Below, one piece after another: positions 1 to 9,420 of a DNA stretch of 64,000 nucleotides (position 1 is its first letter; every line of letters starts with the position of its first letter). The notes beneath the pieces are model-generated. The model had not been told where the DNA came from. It saw only the letters and a program-made list of their open reading frames with translations, and did not search any database. A program made the translations under genes and the position numbers. This stretch comes from Nostoc sp. FACHB-110 (GTDB lineage Bacteria > Cyanobacteriota > Cyanobacteriia > Cyanobacteriales > Nostocaceae), in assembly GCF_014697425.1 (NCBI RefSeq), contig NZ_JACJRU010000015.1:62001-126000 (forward strand), read 5' to 3'.

Positions 1-69
1 TGATTTTCCCCTACACCCCACACCCTATTGTGGAAACGTCTTCTGTTCCCCTCGACGGTCTTGATGATC

Positions 70-91
70 AGTCTTTAACCGGACACGATAT
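70..91 (+). repeat. Fragment of a dispersed repeat with a GGACACGATAT end
   Basis: This 22-bp stretch matches 3612-3633 with a single mismatch. The 3522-3633 copy is bounded by inverted ATATCGTGTCC/GGACACGATAT ends, so this piece looks like one end of the same element. It lies just before the ATG at 93, which argues that the bases upstream of that ATG are intergenic repeat rather than coding. Confidence 0.5.
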
Positions 92-92
92 T

Positions 93-959
93 ATGCCTAT
101 CTTAAAAATTCTCCAACCTGGCGATGAAATACTGCTAGAAAATTTTTTGTTGCAGCACATCAACACATCTATGTTTTTGCGTTCAAATTGGCGAGAGGCG
201 GGCTTAGTTGACCAAGGTGCAAGGTTTCAGGGAACTTATGTAGCAGCGATCGCTAATACCAGTATAGTTGCAGTCGCGGCTCATTATTGGAATGGGATGC
301 TGGTAGTTCAAGCACCGATGTATCTTAACGAAGTGGTGCAAAGTGTAGTCGCACAATCAAATCGAGCAATTCAGGGAATTGCTGGCCCGGCGGCACAAGT
401 TGAGATAACGAAGGAAGTATTGAGATTGGTGAATCGACCAACTCAACTCAATGAAAGTGAGATATTATTTTCTCTGCAACTATCAAATTTAAAATTGCCC
501 ACTGCTTTAGCATCAGGAGAAGTTGAGTGTCGTTTACCCTATCCAGAAGAGTTTGAGTTACTCAGCCAGTGGTGTGTAGCTTACAACATCGAAACTTTAG
601 GACAATCAGACACACCTGATTTATGGTCAACTTGTCGTCAAGAAATTAAAGCTAGGCAAGCTAGTGCGAGACATTGGGTATTGATAGTGGAAGATACCCC
701 CATAGCTTACACCGCCTTTAATGCTTGTTTACCTGATATTGTCCAGATTGGTGGCGTATGGACACCGCCAGTACTCAGGGGTAGAGGTTACGCCAAGTGT
801 GTAGTGGCTGGGTCGTTATTAGCAGCGCGATCGCATGGTGTCGAACGTGCTATTTTATTTACCAATCAAGCCAACCAAGCCGCCCAAACAGCATATCGAG
901 GTATCGGTTTTCATCCGACTGGAGAAGAATTTGGGTTAGTGATATTTGAAAATCATTAA
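93..959 (+). CDS. GNAT family N-acetyltransferase
   Basis: Probable acetyl-CoA-dependent N-acetyltransferase; the substrate cannot be read from the sequence. The C-terminal third has the GNAT fold signature: a strand ending in VWTPP, then an R-G-R-G-Y-A acetyl-CoA pyrophosphate-binding loop, then a helix and the N-x-A-A-x-x-x-Y-x-x-x-G-F segment typical of the family. The N-terminal half is a less recognisable extension, as in the two-part cyanobacterial GNAT proteins. An open frame continues upstream to a GTG at 30, but those extra 21 codons overlap a dispersed repeat, so the ATG at 93 is preferred (288 aa). It stands alone, about 100 bp before the FUSC gene and on the same strand. Confidence 0.8.
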   Translation: MPILKILQPGDEILLENFLLQHINTSMFLRSNWREAGLVDQGARFQGTYVAAIANTSIVAVAAHYWNGMLVVQAPMYLNEVVQSVVAQSNRAIQGIAGPAAQVEITKEVLRLVNRPTQLNESEILFSLQLSNLKLPTALASGEVECRLPYPEEFELLSQWCVAYNIETLGQSDTPDLWSTCRQEIKARQASARHWVLIVEDTPIAYTAFNACLPDIVQIGGVWTPPVLRGRGYAKCVVAGSLLAARSHGVERAILFTNQANQAAQTAYRGIGFHPTGEEFGLVIFENH

Positions 960-1065
960 AAATTGCGCTCGCCGCTTTAGTACCTCAGACATATTTCTGA
1001 GATGGATTCATTTTTGGAAAATAAATTGGGTATGATTCTTTCCTATTTACTTCCCTAAACCAATA

Positions 1066-3348
1066 ATGCCATCTACAGATAAAGGTTTTTTTAGTTGGTT
1101 ATTGCTGCAATTCCAAATCACACCAGGTAAACCCGCAATTGTCACCGGATTGCGTAGCCTTTTGATTTTGGGTGTGCCGATTGGCTTCGGCATCATTAGT
1201 GGTAATGCTTCTGCTAGTGCCATCGCTACTATGGCCGCTTGGTTTGTGGGTATGGTTAATGTTGATGGAACTTATCGCCAGCAATTCATGGCGATGATTG
1301 CCACGACAATTACAGTCACAACAGTATTTCTCATTGCCAGTCTAGTCAGCACTCATCTCTGGTTAGGAATTCCCGCAACATTTATTGTCATCTTTATTGC
1401 AGGTTTAGCAGGTTTATACGGTAATGTCGCCTCATCTATTAGCCTAGTGACATCAATTATGTTTGTCATTGCCTCCGCTAAATTTGCGACCTTTACCGAT
1501 TTAGCAACACTGATGCAACACTGTTTGCTGTGTCTGGCTGGGGGAACATGGACAACTTTATTATCATTAGGAATTTGGTCTTTTAATCCTCAAGTACCAG
1601 CCATTCAAACAGTCGCTAATTGTTATCGTTCGTTGAGTAAATTAGTAGATTTAGCCAACGAACTTGCTTTAAATCCTCAAGATATTCAAAACTGGGCAGA
1701 AAGATTTTCGCCAGCGCAAGATACGGTCATTCAAAATTTAACATCTGCCCGTAGTGTTTGGACAGCAATGTGGACTGTCAAAAAAGGAGCAAACCAGCAA
1801 GGCAATAACTTATTAATGTTGATTGAGGATGTCAATCAAATTGTTAATTCTATTACTGCTATTACAGAATTATTAGCGATCGCCGCGACAAATCAGTTAT
1901 TTTCTCAGTTACAAACCGAGATTTGGCAAGTAATTAAACAGTTAGCAATTGCTTTACAAATGTTGGCAAAAAGCATTGCTCAACGCAAAAACCTGCTGCA
2001 TTTAGGCGACTTAGATCGCAGCGTCGAAGCCTTGCAACATCAGTGGTTAGTTTTACGCTCTCAGGTATTAGTAGAAACAATCAACCCCCAGACAGATGAC
2101 TATAACGATTTAATTCATCTGCGCAAAATTATGACTAGTCTGGTAGATTTAGCCCAGCAAATTCACACTGACGCAGAAATTATTACAGATTTAAAACAAG
2201 GCAAACAAAGTTATATTACTCCAGCAAATATTTCGCTTGCACCAGAGTCAAAACCTTTAGCCATCATTGATACATTACGAAATAATTTCACATTTGATTC
2301 CATCGTTTTTCGCCACGCTTTACGCCTCGCCATCATTACCACACTCGCAGAATTAATTGCCTCAGTCTGGCAACTTCCGCGAGGTTACTGGATTACTTTA
2401 ACAGCCTTAGTTGCCCTGAAACCTAACTTCGGTGGAACCTCGCAAACCACAGTGCAGCGAGTCATCGGTACTATTTTGGGTGGGCTGATAGGGATTGGGT
2501 TAATTTTCCTCATCAAGAATTCTACAGCGATCGCTTGTTGTCTGTTGCTGTTAGTATTTATGGCTATGTCTGTGCGACCTTTAAGCTACAGCCTATTTAC
2601 CATCTTGCTCACTCCCGCCATCATCTTACTACTCAACTTGATTAGCGCAGGCGGCTGGCAAGTAGGAGTATTAAGAATTGTCGATGGTTTAGTTGGCGGT
2701 GCTTTAGCCTTAATTGGTAGCTATGTACTTTTCCCCCGTTGGGAACGACAGCAACTCCCCGCCCAATTAGAAAAAACAATTCGCGCTAATCTTGTTTACT
2801 TTCAACAAGTAATCGCTCACTACCTGCATCCCGAACAACATGGGTTTGCTACTCTCAACACTCTCCGCCATCAAGCAGCCTTAGAAAACGCCAACGCTAC
2901 CGCAGCCGCTCAAAGATTGTTTAGCGAACCCCGCCACGTTCAAGGCGAAATTGAACCTGTAATGACCTTGATACTCTACATTCGCAGCTTTTTCACTTCA
3001 GTCACCACCCTAGCCGAACATTTGCCAGAATTCAGTGGCGAATACCAATTTACCGAACTCCAGCCACTAACAGACGCAATGATTCAAATTTTAGAAAACT
3101 TGGCAGATTCTTTAGCACAGCGACAGCCACCCCAACCTTTACCTGCATTAGATAGCTATCTTGAAGCCATTCACAACCAAATTCAACAGTTACACAATGC
3201 TCGTTTATCAGAAATTACCACCAGTTCCCAGATATTAACTCCCATATTGCAAGCTGTTCGAGAACAAACGCCTTTATCTATCGAATTAGAAAGAATTATT
3301 AATGAAATTAAAGTCATCCACTGTGTAATGGGCCGAATTATTAAATAA
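1066..3348 (+). CDS. FUSC family membrane protein (aromatic-acid exporter-like)
   Basis: A 760-residue inner-membrane protein with the duplicated layout of the FUSC/YccS/AaeB superfamily. A first cluster of hydrophobic helices lies at about residues 25-170, followed by a long soluble helical region, a second membrane cluster at about 420-560 and a soluble C-terminal tail. The second cluster carries the FUSC_2 signature region (PRGYWITLTALVALKP, then repeated small-residue helices). Family members export aromatic carboxylic acids or related compounds, usually with an HlyD-like partner; no such partner is next to it here. It begins with ATG about 105 bp after the GNAT gene. The family assignment is firm, the transport substrate unknown. 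Confidence 0.85.
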   Translation: MPSTDKGFFSWLLLQFQITPGKPAIVTGLRSLLILGVPIGFGIISGNASASAIATMAAWFVGMVNVDGTYRQQFMAMIATTITVTTVFLIASLVSTHLWLGIPATFIVIFIAGLAGLYGNVASSISLVTSIMFVIASAKFATFTDLATLMQHCLLCLAGGTWTTLLSLGIWSFNPQVPAIQTVANCYRSLSKLVDLANELALNPQDIQNWAERFSPAQDTVIQNLTSARSVWTAMWTVKKGANQQGNNLLMLIEDVNQIVNSITAITELLAIAATNQLFSQLQTEIWQVIKQLAIALQMLAKSIAQRKNLLHLGDLDRSVEALQHQWLVLRSQVLVETINPQTDDYNDLIHLRKIMTSLVDLAQQIHTDAEIITDLKQGKQSYITPANISLAPESKPLAIIDTLRNNFTFDSIVFRHALRLAIITTLAELIASVWQLPRGYWITLTALVALKPNFGGTSQTTVQRVIGTILGGLIGIGLIFLIKNSTAIACCLLLLVFMAMSVRPLSYSLFTILLTPAIILLLNLISAGGWQVGVLRIVDGLVGGALALIGSYVLFPRWERQQLPAQLEKTIRANLVYFQQVIAHYLHPEQHGFATLNTLRHQAALENANATAAAQRLFSEPRHVQGEIEPVMTLILYIRSFFTSVTTLAEHLPEFSGEYQFTELQPLTDAMIQILENLADSLAQRQPPQPLPALDSYLEAIHNQIQQLHNARLSEITTSSQILTPILQAVREQTPLSIELERIINEIKVIHCVMGRIIK

Positions 3349-3521
3349 TACTGAAACAGAGAGATAGCAAACTGATTTCTGAATACATAACATTAGCTTA
3401 TGTAGCAGAATTCATGGTGAATTTCTTTGCCTGCCATTGAGGGAGTTTTACACCATAAAGTCGAATGGTTTTTCAGGTAGGATAAGTTGCTTGATCTAAT
3501 AAAGTAGTAAATGAACTACTC

Positions 3522-3633
3522 ATATCGTGTCCGGCTAATCAGTTGTGATTCGACAAATTTGTGCAGAAACGCAAAAACCCTCTCCTCTGCCTCCTTGCGT
3601 CCTGAATTATAAGTCTTTAACAGGACACGATAT
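3522..3633. repeat. Short element bounded by 11-bp inverted repeats
   Basis: The ends are perfect inverted repeats, ATATCGTGTCC (3522-3532) and GGACACGATAT (3623-3633), enclosing about 90 bp with no gene. The right end recurs at 70-91. This resembles a small non-autonomous dispersed repeat and fills most of the spacer between the FUSC gene and the following glycosyltransferase. Confidence 0.5.
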
Positions 3634-3678
3634 CACTCCTACTTTTTATTGTCCCCTCTGAATTTTGGGATAGTCCTA

Positions 3679-4914
3679 ATGCGAATTTTATTTCTCCACT
3701 CTAATTTCCCTGCTCAGTTTCGCCATTTAGTAATAACTCTTGCTAAAGATACAAAGCACCAAATTGTTTTTGGGACTATGCGAAAAGACGGCAACATTCC
3801 CAATGTTGGCAAAGTGATTTATCAGCCTACACGCGAAGCTCATCCGCAAACCCATCAATATGTACGTAATTTAGAAAATGCAGTTCTACAAGGACAAGCA
3901 GCTTATCGGATGGCACAAGAGTTGCGATCGCAAGGATTTGTCCCTGATGTGATCTATGGACATTCAGGTTGGGGTTCAACACTGTTCATGAAAGATATTT
4001 TTCCCAAAGCAGAACTGCTGTGCTACTTCGAGTGGTTTTACCATGCTCATGGCTCCGATGCAGACTTTGATCCGAGTGAGCCTTTAGATGCCGATACGGA
4101 AGCTCGGATTAGAGTAAAAAATGCCGCAATTCTTCTCGACTTGTACAGTTGCGATCGGGGGCTTTCTCCAACTCAATGGCAACGTCAACAGTTTCCCCGG
4201 GAATTTCATAGCAAATTAAAAGTGTTGCATGATGGTGTAGATACAAATTTCTTCCGTCCTAACTTAGGTATCAAGTTAGTGCTGCCTGAATGTGGTCTAG
4301 ACTTATCTGGAGTCGATGAAATTGTCACTTATGCGACACGAGGTATGGAGCCTTATCGAGGGTTTCCCCAATTTATGGAAGCAGCTGCTTTGATTCAGCA
4401 ACGCCGTCCAAATTGCCATATTGTCGTTGTTGGTGATGATCGTGTGGCATACGGCAAACAATTACCAAATGGCAAAACTTATAAACAATTAATGCTGGAA
4501 AAACTGCCACTAGATTTATCGCGGTTACATTTCACTGGTTCTTTGCCATACAATCAATATCTCCAAGTATTGCAAGCATCTTCGGCCCACATTTACCTCA
4601 CTCGTCCGTTTGTCTTGTCTTGGTCAATGTTAGAATCGCTGGCCACAGGATGCTTAGTCATTGCTTCTAATACGGCTCCAGTCACAGAAGTAATCGAAGA
4701 TGGCAAGAATGGCTTACTTGTAGATTTTTTCTCTCCAGAGCAAATCGCTGAACGTGTAGATGAGGTATTGAATCATTGCGATCGTATGGCAGAGATTCGC
4801 CAAAAAGCAAGAGAAATAATTGTGCAACGTTATGAATTATCACAATTACTACCTCAACATCTTGCTTGGATACTCAAAGAGAAAACTAATCATATAACTC
4901 AACTAAATGGATGA
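3679..4914 (+). CDS. Glycosyltransferase, GT4-like (GT-B fold)
   Basis: Predicted to transfer a sugar from an activated donor during surface polysaccharide or glycolipid synthesis. The start MRILFLHSNFPAQFRHL is typical of one GT4 subgroup that begins with a Rossmann strand and the F-P-A-Q-F-R-H motif. The C-terminal donor-binding half includes ATRGMEPYRGFPQF, a VVVGDD strand and ESLATGCLVIAS followed by a conserved acidic segment (TEVIEDGKNGLLV), the usual EX7E region. A frame open to a TTG at 3649 adds ten unconvincing residues, so the ATG at 3679 is used (411 aa). It sits upstream of rfbC/rfbD on the same strand, which fits polysaccharide synthesis, but a 317-bp gap suggests separate transcription. 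Confidence 0.85.
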   Translation: MRILFLHSNFPAQFRHLVITLAKDTKHQIVFGTMRKDGNIPNVGKVIYQPTREAHPQTHQYVRNLENAVLQGQAAYRMAQELRSQGFVPDVIYGHSGWGSTLFMKDIFPKAELLCYFEWFYHAHGSDADFDPSEPLDADTEARIRVKNAAILLDLYSCDRGLSPTQWQRQQFPREFHSKLKVLHDGVDTNFFRPNLGIKLVLPECGLDLSGVDEIVTYATRGMEPYRGFPQFMEAAALIQQRRPNCHIVVVGDDRVAYGKQLPNGKTYKQLMLEKLPLDLSRLHFTGSLPYNQYLQVLQASSAHIYLTRPFVLSWSMLESLATGCLVIASNTAPVTEVIEDGKNGLLVDFFSPEQIAERVDEVLNHCDRMAEIRQKAREIIVQRYELSQLLPQHLAWILKEKTNHITQLNG

Positions 4915-5231
4915 GTCGTGAATTTGCTAATTAATCAATAATATAGGACTCATATTTTATTCATGAAAAAAATTAGTACACCCAGATAAATCTTCTTTCT
5001 ATTCCCCTAACCCTACTCCCTATTCCCTAACTACACAACTAGATTCAAAAATCAAACCGGATGCCCATATAGGCAGTATTTATGTAAATAAATTTCCTAA
5101 AATATCACTCGTTATCTACCATAATCTTGTGGGATACTATAAGCATTGTTAGCATACACTTTGCTAAGTCATAATTGTGAAGCAAGTCTCTTGCTATTAA
5201 TTTTGATCAAACAAAAATCAAGTGAAAATCA
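4915..5231. other. Intergenic spacer upstream of rfbC
   Basis: An AT-rich spacer of 317 bp with no gene seen. It holds a common Nostocales-type CCCTATTCCCTA-like stretch near 5015. A small inverted repeat, TTAGCA (5149-5154) and TGCTAA (5162-5167), lies about 65-80 bp before the rfbC ATG and could be an operator or weak hairpin. No clear promoter is assigned. Confidence 0.4.
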
Positions 5232-5780
5232 ATGCTTGCTATACATCAAACCAGAATAAGTGAAGTTTTCCTGATTAAACAAAAAATTTTTCACGATGAG
5301 CGTGGCTTTTTTTACGAATCTTACAATCAACAAAAATTTGTCCAAGAGACAGGCATCAATGTCAACTTTATCCAAGATAATCATTCGTATTCTAAGCAAA
5401 ATGTTCTCAGAGGATTACATTACCAAATTAACAAACCACAAGGAAAACTTATCAGAGTTATTCAAGGTAAAATATTTGATGTAGCCGTAGACATCAGGAA
5501 AAGTTCTTCTACCTTTGGCCAATGGGTAAGTTATGAACTCAGTTGTGAAAACAAGTTACAACTTTGGATACCACCAGGGTTTGCACATGGTTTTCTTGCG
5601 CTTTCCGAGGTTGCTGAAGTTGTCTATAAAACAACTGAATATTACTATCCGCAAGGAGAACGTACTATTCTTTGGAATGACCCTGATCTAGCTATAGAAT
5701 GGCCGCTTTCATCCTCACCCATATTGTCAGCAAAAGACCAAACTGGTCAACTATTTAGAATGGCTGAAGTATTTTTATGA
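5232..5780 (+). CDS. rfbC: dTDP-4-dehydrorhamnose 3,5-epimerase
   Basis: Catalyses the double epimerisation of dTDP-4-keto-6-deoxy-D-glucose, the third step of dTDP-L-rhamnose synthesis, in the cytoplasm. At 182 aa it has the usual length of RmlC and its cupin signatures: the HDERGFFYES opening, VLRGLHYQ with the catalytic base His63, the GKLIRVIQG and DVAVDIR strands, WIPPGFAHGFLAL, Tyr132 and the partner Asp169. The stop overlaps the start of rfbD by four bases (ATGA), indicating translational coupling. The other two pathway genes (rfbA, rfbB) are not in this window. Confidence 0.95.
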   Translation: MLAIHQTRISEVFLIKQKIFHDERGFFYESYNQQKFVQETGINVNFIQDNHSYSKQNVLRGLHYQINKPQGKLIRVIQGKIFDVAVDIRKSSSTFGQWVSYELSCENKLQLWIPPGFAHGFLALSEVAEVVYKTTEYYYPQGERTILWNDPDLAIEWPLSSSPILSAKDQTGQLFRMAEVFL

Positions 5781-6658
5781 AAAAAATATTGCTGATTGGT
5801 AGCCAAGGTCAAGTAGGACAAGAACTACAACGAATATTGATACCATTAGGTAATATCGTTACTATTTCTCGTCCTACTGTAGACTTATTAAAACCTGACA
5901 GCCTTCCAGATATTATTCAACACCATCAACCTCAAGTAATTATTAATGCTGCTGCTTACACTGCTGTTGAAAAAGCCGAAACGGAACCAGACTTAGCATT
6001 GACTATTAATAGTACATCACCTGGAAGGATTGCTAAAGTAGCTGAAAAAATAGGAGCTTACTTTATTCATTTTTCTACTGATTATGTTTTTGATGGCAAA
6101 AAAGCTAGTCCTTATAAAGAAACAGATCCGACCAATCCTTTAAATGTCTATGGTAAAACTAAGCTTGCTGGGGAACAGTTAATTCAACAGAATTGTCAAC
6201 AACATTTAATTTTACGTACAGCCTGGATTTATAGCAGCTTGAGTAAAAGCAATTTTGTCAAAACCATGTTGCAACTTGGTCAAGAAAAAGCAGAAATTTT
6301 CGTAGTTGCAGATCAAATTGGTAGCCCTACATGGGCAAGAGATATTGCTGATGTCATAGCCAAAATAATTTATCAAATCGCGCCAAATATTACCGGAACA
6401 TATCACTATACTAATAGTGGTGTTGCTAGTTGGTATGATTTTGCGATCGCTATCTTTGAAGAAGCTCAACAGTTAGGTTTTCCTCTGACAATTAAACAGG
6501 TAGTTCCCATCAATACCTCACAATATCCAACACTAGCTACTCGCCCTCTTTATTCAGTCCTGTCTTGCAACAAAATATCGACTGTTTTAGAGTCTCATAT
6601 TCCTCATTGGCGAATCAGACTGCGGCAAATGTTAGCAGAGCTATATTTATATACTTAG
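5777..6658 (+). CDS. rfbD: dTDP-4-dehydrorhamnose reductase
   Basis: Reduces dTDP-4-keto-L-rhamnose to dTDP-L-rhamnose with NAD(P)H, the last step of the pathway that supplies rhamnose to lipopolysaccharide and exopolysaccharide. It is an extended short-chain dehydrogenase of 293 aa with an N-terminal GSQGQVG cofactor loop (residues 8-14), the S-T-D segment (100-102) and the catalytic Tyr125-x3-Lys129 pair in NVYGKTKLAGE. The RTAWIY and QIGSPTWARDIA motifs are standard for RmlD. It overlaps rfbC by four bases. A hairpin about 165 bp past the stop probably ends the transcript. Confidence 0.95.
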   Translation: MKKILLIGSQGQVGQELQRILIPLGNIVTISRPTVDLLKPDSLPDIIQHHQPQVIINAAAYTAVEKAETEPDLALTINSTSPGRIAKVAEKIGAYFIHFSTDYVFDGKKASPYKETDPTNPLNVYGKTKLAGEQLIQQNCQQHLILRTAWIYSSLSKSNFVKTMLQLGQEKAEIFVVADQIGSPTWARDIADVIAKIIYQIAPNITGTYHYTNSGVASWYDFAIAIFEEAQQLGFPLTIKQVVPINTSQYPTLATRPLYSVLSCNKISTVLESHIPHWRIRLRQMLAELYLYT

Positions 6659-6821
6659 GACTTCCGCACAGAGTTTGTCTGTGGAGGCTGGGTCTAAGGG
6701 TCTAGAGGAGGAGAGAGCATCGAACCACCCGTATGTGGTACAAACCCCATATGCATCAAAGCGATGGTATTGGTAGGGGTTCCAAGCACCCTCCAAATAC
6801 CATCTTCCCTACACCCTGTTC

Positions 6822-6862
6822 TTGACCAAACCCAGAGATGGTGACATTCGGGGTTTGGTCAA
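6822..6862. terminator. Hairpin between convergent rfbD and RTX gene
   Basis: A perfect 12-bp stem, TTGACCAAACCC (6822-6833) and GGGTTTGGTCAA (6851-6862), with a 17-nt loop. It lies between the stops of two converging genes, where a bidirectional terminator is expected. Only a modest T-rich tail follows on the plus strand. Confidence 0.6.
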
Positions 6863-6879
6863 TTTAACTGTGTCTGTCT

Positions 6880-9420
6880 TTAGGCTACAGTGACTCCTAG
6901 TGTATAAGAACCAGGATTAAAATAGCCACCAGTGAAAGTTCCGCCATTTTGCGGGAAGTAATCATAATCACTTACGGAAATGGAGTAAGTACCTGCCGCT
7001 AGTGAAGCCGTGATTGAGCTAAAAATCCCGCTACTCACTAAATTCCCAGCACTATTAAATAGGCCGAGAACTGGATAGCTACCACTATAGTTCGGCGTGT
7101 TGATAGTCACAGTTCCTGCGCTGGCTAAAGAAAATGTGAAAAAGTCAAAATCAGGTTTGTTCCCTGGAAGTGTTGCCAGTTGAGCAGAGGTGTTAACTTT
7201 GGAACCTGATGTTAAAGTACCTAGCTTCTCAGCAGTAGCTAGTGTGTTGTTTGTCCCTTGTCCAGCATCTTCTTTCTCGTAGAATAAGAAGTCGTCACTA
7301 TCAAGCCTCAGAGAAGAAGCTTGCACAACACCAATGAGTTCATCTAGCTCTCCCCCTGAGTTGTCCAGAAATACCCTTATATTGTCTCCTACAGTCTGCA
7401 AGCGATAGTCTCCTAGAGTTCCTTTGAGCTGGATTGTATCCTCGCTAGAGTTGAAGCCATTGATGATAGCGTAGTCTGTATCACCACTAGTTAAACTATT
7501 GTTATCGTCATAGAAGACATTAATAGCGTCTCCAAGTACGAACTTATCTTCTCCAGGCCCTCCTGTTAGGGTATCAATCTCCCCTAAACCAGGAGAATTA
7601 GAAGCAGTTGTATCAATGCCTATAAGGACATCGTTTCCTGGCCCTCCAAGGAGGTTGTCATTGCCGAGTCCGCCAATGAGGGTGTCATTACCTTCCCCTC
7701 CTTCAACTTGGTCATTGCCAGCCCCACCAATCAGGCTGTCATTCCCATCCTCGCCCAAGACGAGATCATCACCTTCTTGACCATCAAGAAAGTCATAACC
7801 ATCCCCACCAAGCAGGGTATCATTACCGCCTCTGCCAAAGAGGGTGTCACTACCAACTCCCCCAATCAGGGAGTCATTAAAACTAGAACCAAAGACTTGC
7901 TCAATATTGAACAAGACATCATCCCCGGCTCCGCCACTGGCAGTTCCAGTGCTAAGGTCAACGGTGACTGCGGCAGTGGCATTTGAATAGTCAGCAGTAT
8001 CAATGCCAGTCCCACCAAAGATTTGGTCATCTCCACTTCCACCTTCGAGTAGGTCATTGCCAGCCCCAGCCAGCAGGGTGTCATTGCCAGCCCCACCAAG
8101 CAGGGTGTCATTGCCCTCTCTACTAATGAGAGTATCACTCCCATCCCCACCATCGAGTTGGTCATTGCCAGGCCCACCAAGCAGGGTGTCATTGCCACTT
8201 TCTCCAACTAAGGAGTCATCGCCATTCCCGCCATTAATCAAGTCGTTGTTAGTCCCGCCAACGAGGGTGTCATTGCCGTTATCACCAAAGAGGCGATCAT
8301 TGCCAGCCCCTCCATTGATAGAGTCATTACCGTCCCCACCACTGAGGAAGAAGTCATTGCCAGATCCGCCCAAGATAGTGTCATTGAACCGAGAACCAAC
8401 GATTCTTTCAATTTCCAACAGGACATCATTTCTGCCCTGGCTAGTAGCTGTTCCAGTGGCAAGATTAATCGTGACTGCGGTAGTGGCACTGAAATAATCA
8501 ACAGTATCAATGCCATCTCCACCCAAGAGTTGGTTATTGCCAAGCCCACCACGCAAGGTGTCATCGCCAGCGCCACCACCGACAGTATCGTTGCCATCTC
8601 CACCATCAAGCAGGTCATCGCCAGTTCCACCATCAAGCAGGTCATTGCCACCTCTACCAAGGAGAGTGTCATTACCACGCCCGCCTGTTAGGGAGTCGTT
8701 GAAAGCAGAACCCAAGACTTGTTCGATATTAAACAGGACATCATTGCCAGCCCCTCCAGTAGCGGTTCCAGTCGCTAGGTTAACGGTGACACCAGCAGTG
8801 GCATTTGAATAGTTAGCAGTATCAATGCCAGTTCCACCAAAGAGTAGGTCATCCCCCTCTCCTCCTTCTAGTAGGTCATCGCCAGATCCGCCAAGGAGGG
8901 TGTCATCGCCAAGCTGACCAATCAAGCTGTCATTACCATCCTCACCATCGAGTTGGTCATCGCCAGCCCCGCCATTGAGGGTGTCAAACCCTTCCCCGCC
9001 AAAGAGTTGGTCGTCACCGTCCTCTCCTGCAAGTCGGTCATTCCCGTACCCACCTTCGAGAAGGTCATTATCGGCTCCACCAAGGAGGGTATCATCACCA
9101 TACCCACCAAGGAGGGTGTCGTCACCGGCTCTGCCAAGGAGTTGGTCGTCGTTGTACCCACCATCAAGTGAGTCATTGCCAGCTCCACCAAGAAGGGTAT
9201 CATCGCCGAACCCACCAACAAGGGTGTCCTCACCGTCTTCACCATTGAGAAGGTCATTGCCGTCCTCACCCTCTAGTGAGTCATCGCCAGTCCCACCCAA
9301 GATGTCATCATTGCCGCCCCGACCAAAGAGGTTATCATCACCTCCCTGACCAAGGATAGCGTCATTCTCAAACGTGCCAATTATAGTGTTATTCTGGTCG
9401 GTTCCAATTAGGTCTGCCAT
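6880..9420 (-). CDS. RTX-type calcium-binding repeat protein with C-terminal PPC-like domain
   Basis: An 846-residue acidic, Gly/Asp-rich protein made mostly of nonapeptide RTX repeats (GGxGxDxLx), which form calcium-bound parallel beta-rolls in secreted proteins. Three copies of a roughly 50-residue non-RTX insert begin near residues 200, 305 and 470 (I-D-T-x-x-Y-S-N-A-T, then an NLATGTA-like strand, then F/L-N-I-E-Q-V). Beyond about residue 600 come a terminal RTX block, a GDTDYAIINGF segment and, from about 740, a beta-rich domain resembling the bacterial pre-peptidase C-terminal (PPC) domain. There is no N-terminal signal peptide, so type I secretion is likely. No HlyB/HlyD/TolC-type gene is adjacent; HetC is a different exporter. 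The function is unknown: surface or matrix protein is plausible. Confidence 0.85.
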   Translation of the reverse strand: MADLIGTDQNNTIIGTFENDAILGQGGDDNLFGRGGNDDILGGTGDDSLEGEDGNDLLNGEDGEDTLVGGFGDDTLLGGAGNDSLDGGYNDDQLLGRAGDDTLLGGYGDDTLLGGADNDLLEGGYGNDRLAGEDGDDQLFGGEGFDTLNGGAGDDQLDGEDGNDSLIGQLGDDTLLGGSGDDLLEGGEGDDLLFGGTGIDTANYSNATAGVTVNLATGTATGGAGNDVLFNIEQVLGSAFNDSLTGGRGNDTLLGRGGNDLLDGGTGDDLLDGGDGNDTVGGGAGDDTLRGGLGNNQLLGGDGIDTVDYFSATTAVTINLATGTATSQGRNDVLLEIERIVGSRFNDTILGGSGNDFFLSGGDGNDSINGGAGNDRLFGDNGNDTLVGGTNNDLINGGNGDDSLVGESGNDTLLGGPGNDQLDGGDGSDTLISREGNDTLLGGAGNDTLLAGAGNDLLEGGSGDDQIFGGTGIDTADYSNATAAVTVDLSTGTASGGAGDDVLFNIEQVFGSSFNDSLIGGVGSDTLFGRGGNDTLLGGDGYDFLDGQEGDDLVLGEDGNDSLIGGAGNDQVEGGEGNDTLIGGLGNDNLLGGPGNDVLIGIDTTASNSPGLGEIDTLTGGPGEDKFVLGDAINVFYDDNNSLTSGDTDYAIINGFNSSEDTIQLKGTLGDYRLQTVGDNIRVFLDNSGGELDELIGVVQASSLRLDSDDFLFYEKEDAGQGTNNTLATAEKLGTLTSGSKVNTSAQLATLPGNKPDFDFFTFSLASAGTVTINTPNYSGSYPVLGLFNSAGNLVSSGIFSSITASLAAGTYSISVSDYDYFPQNGGTFTGGYFNPGSYTLGVTVA

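Noticed and set aside
6660-6720. Possible group II intron remnant after rfbD
   Set aside because: A short stretch resembles intron domain V, but no catalytic triad or reverse transcriptase is present; more like a common intergenic repeat.
7700-9350. Several long frames across the RTX gene on both strands
   Set aside because: They arise from its repetitive, G/C-periodic sequence and give low-complexity proteins; the 846-aa frame explains the region.
6880-9420. Possible CRISPR-like periodic repeat
   Set aside because: The period is that of coding RTX nonapeptides, with degenerate units and no spacers; no cas genes occur.
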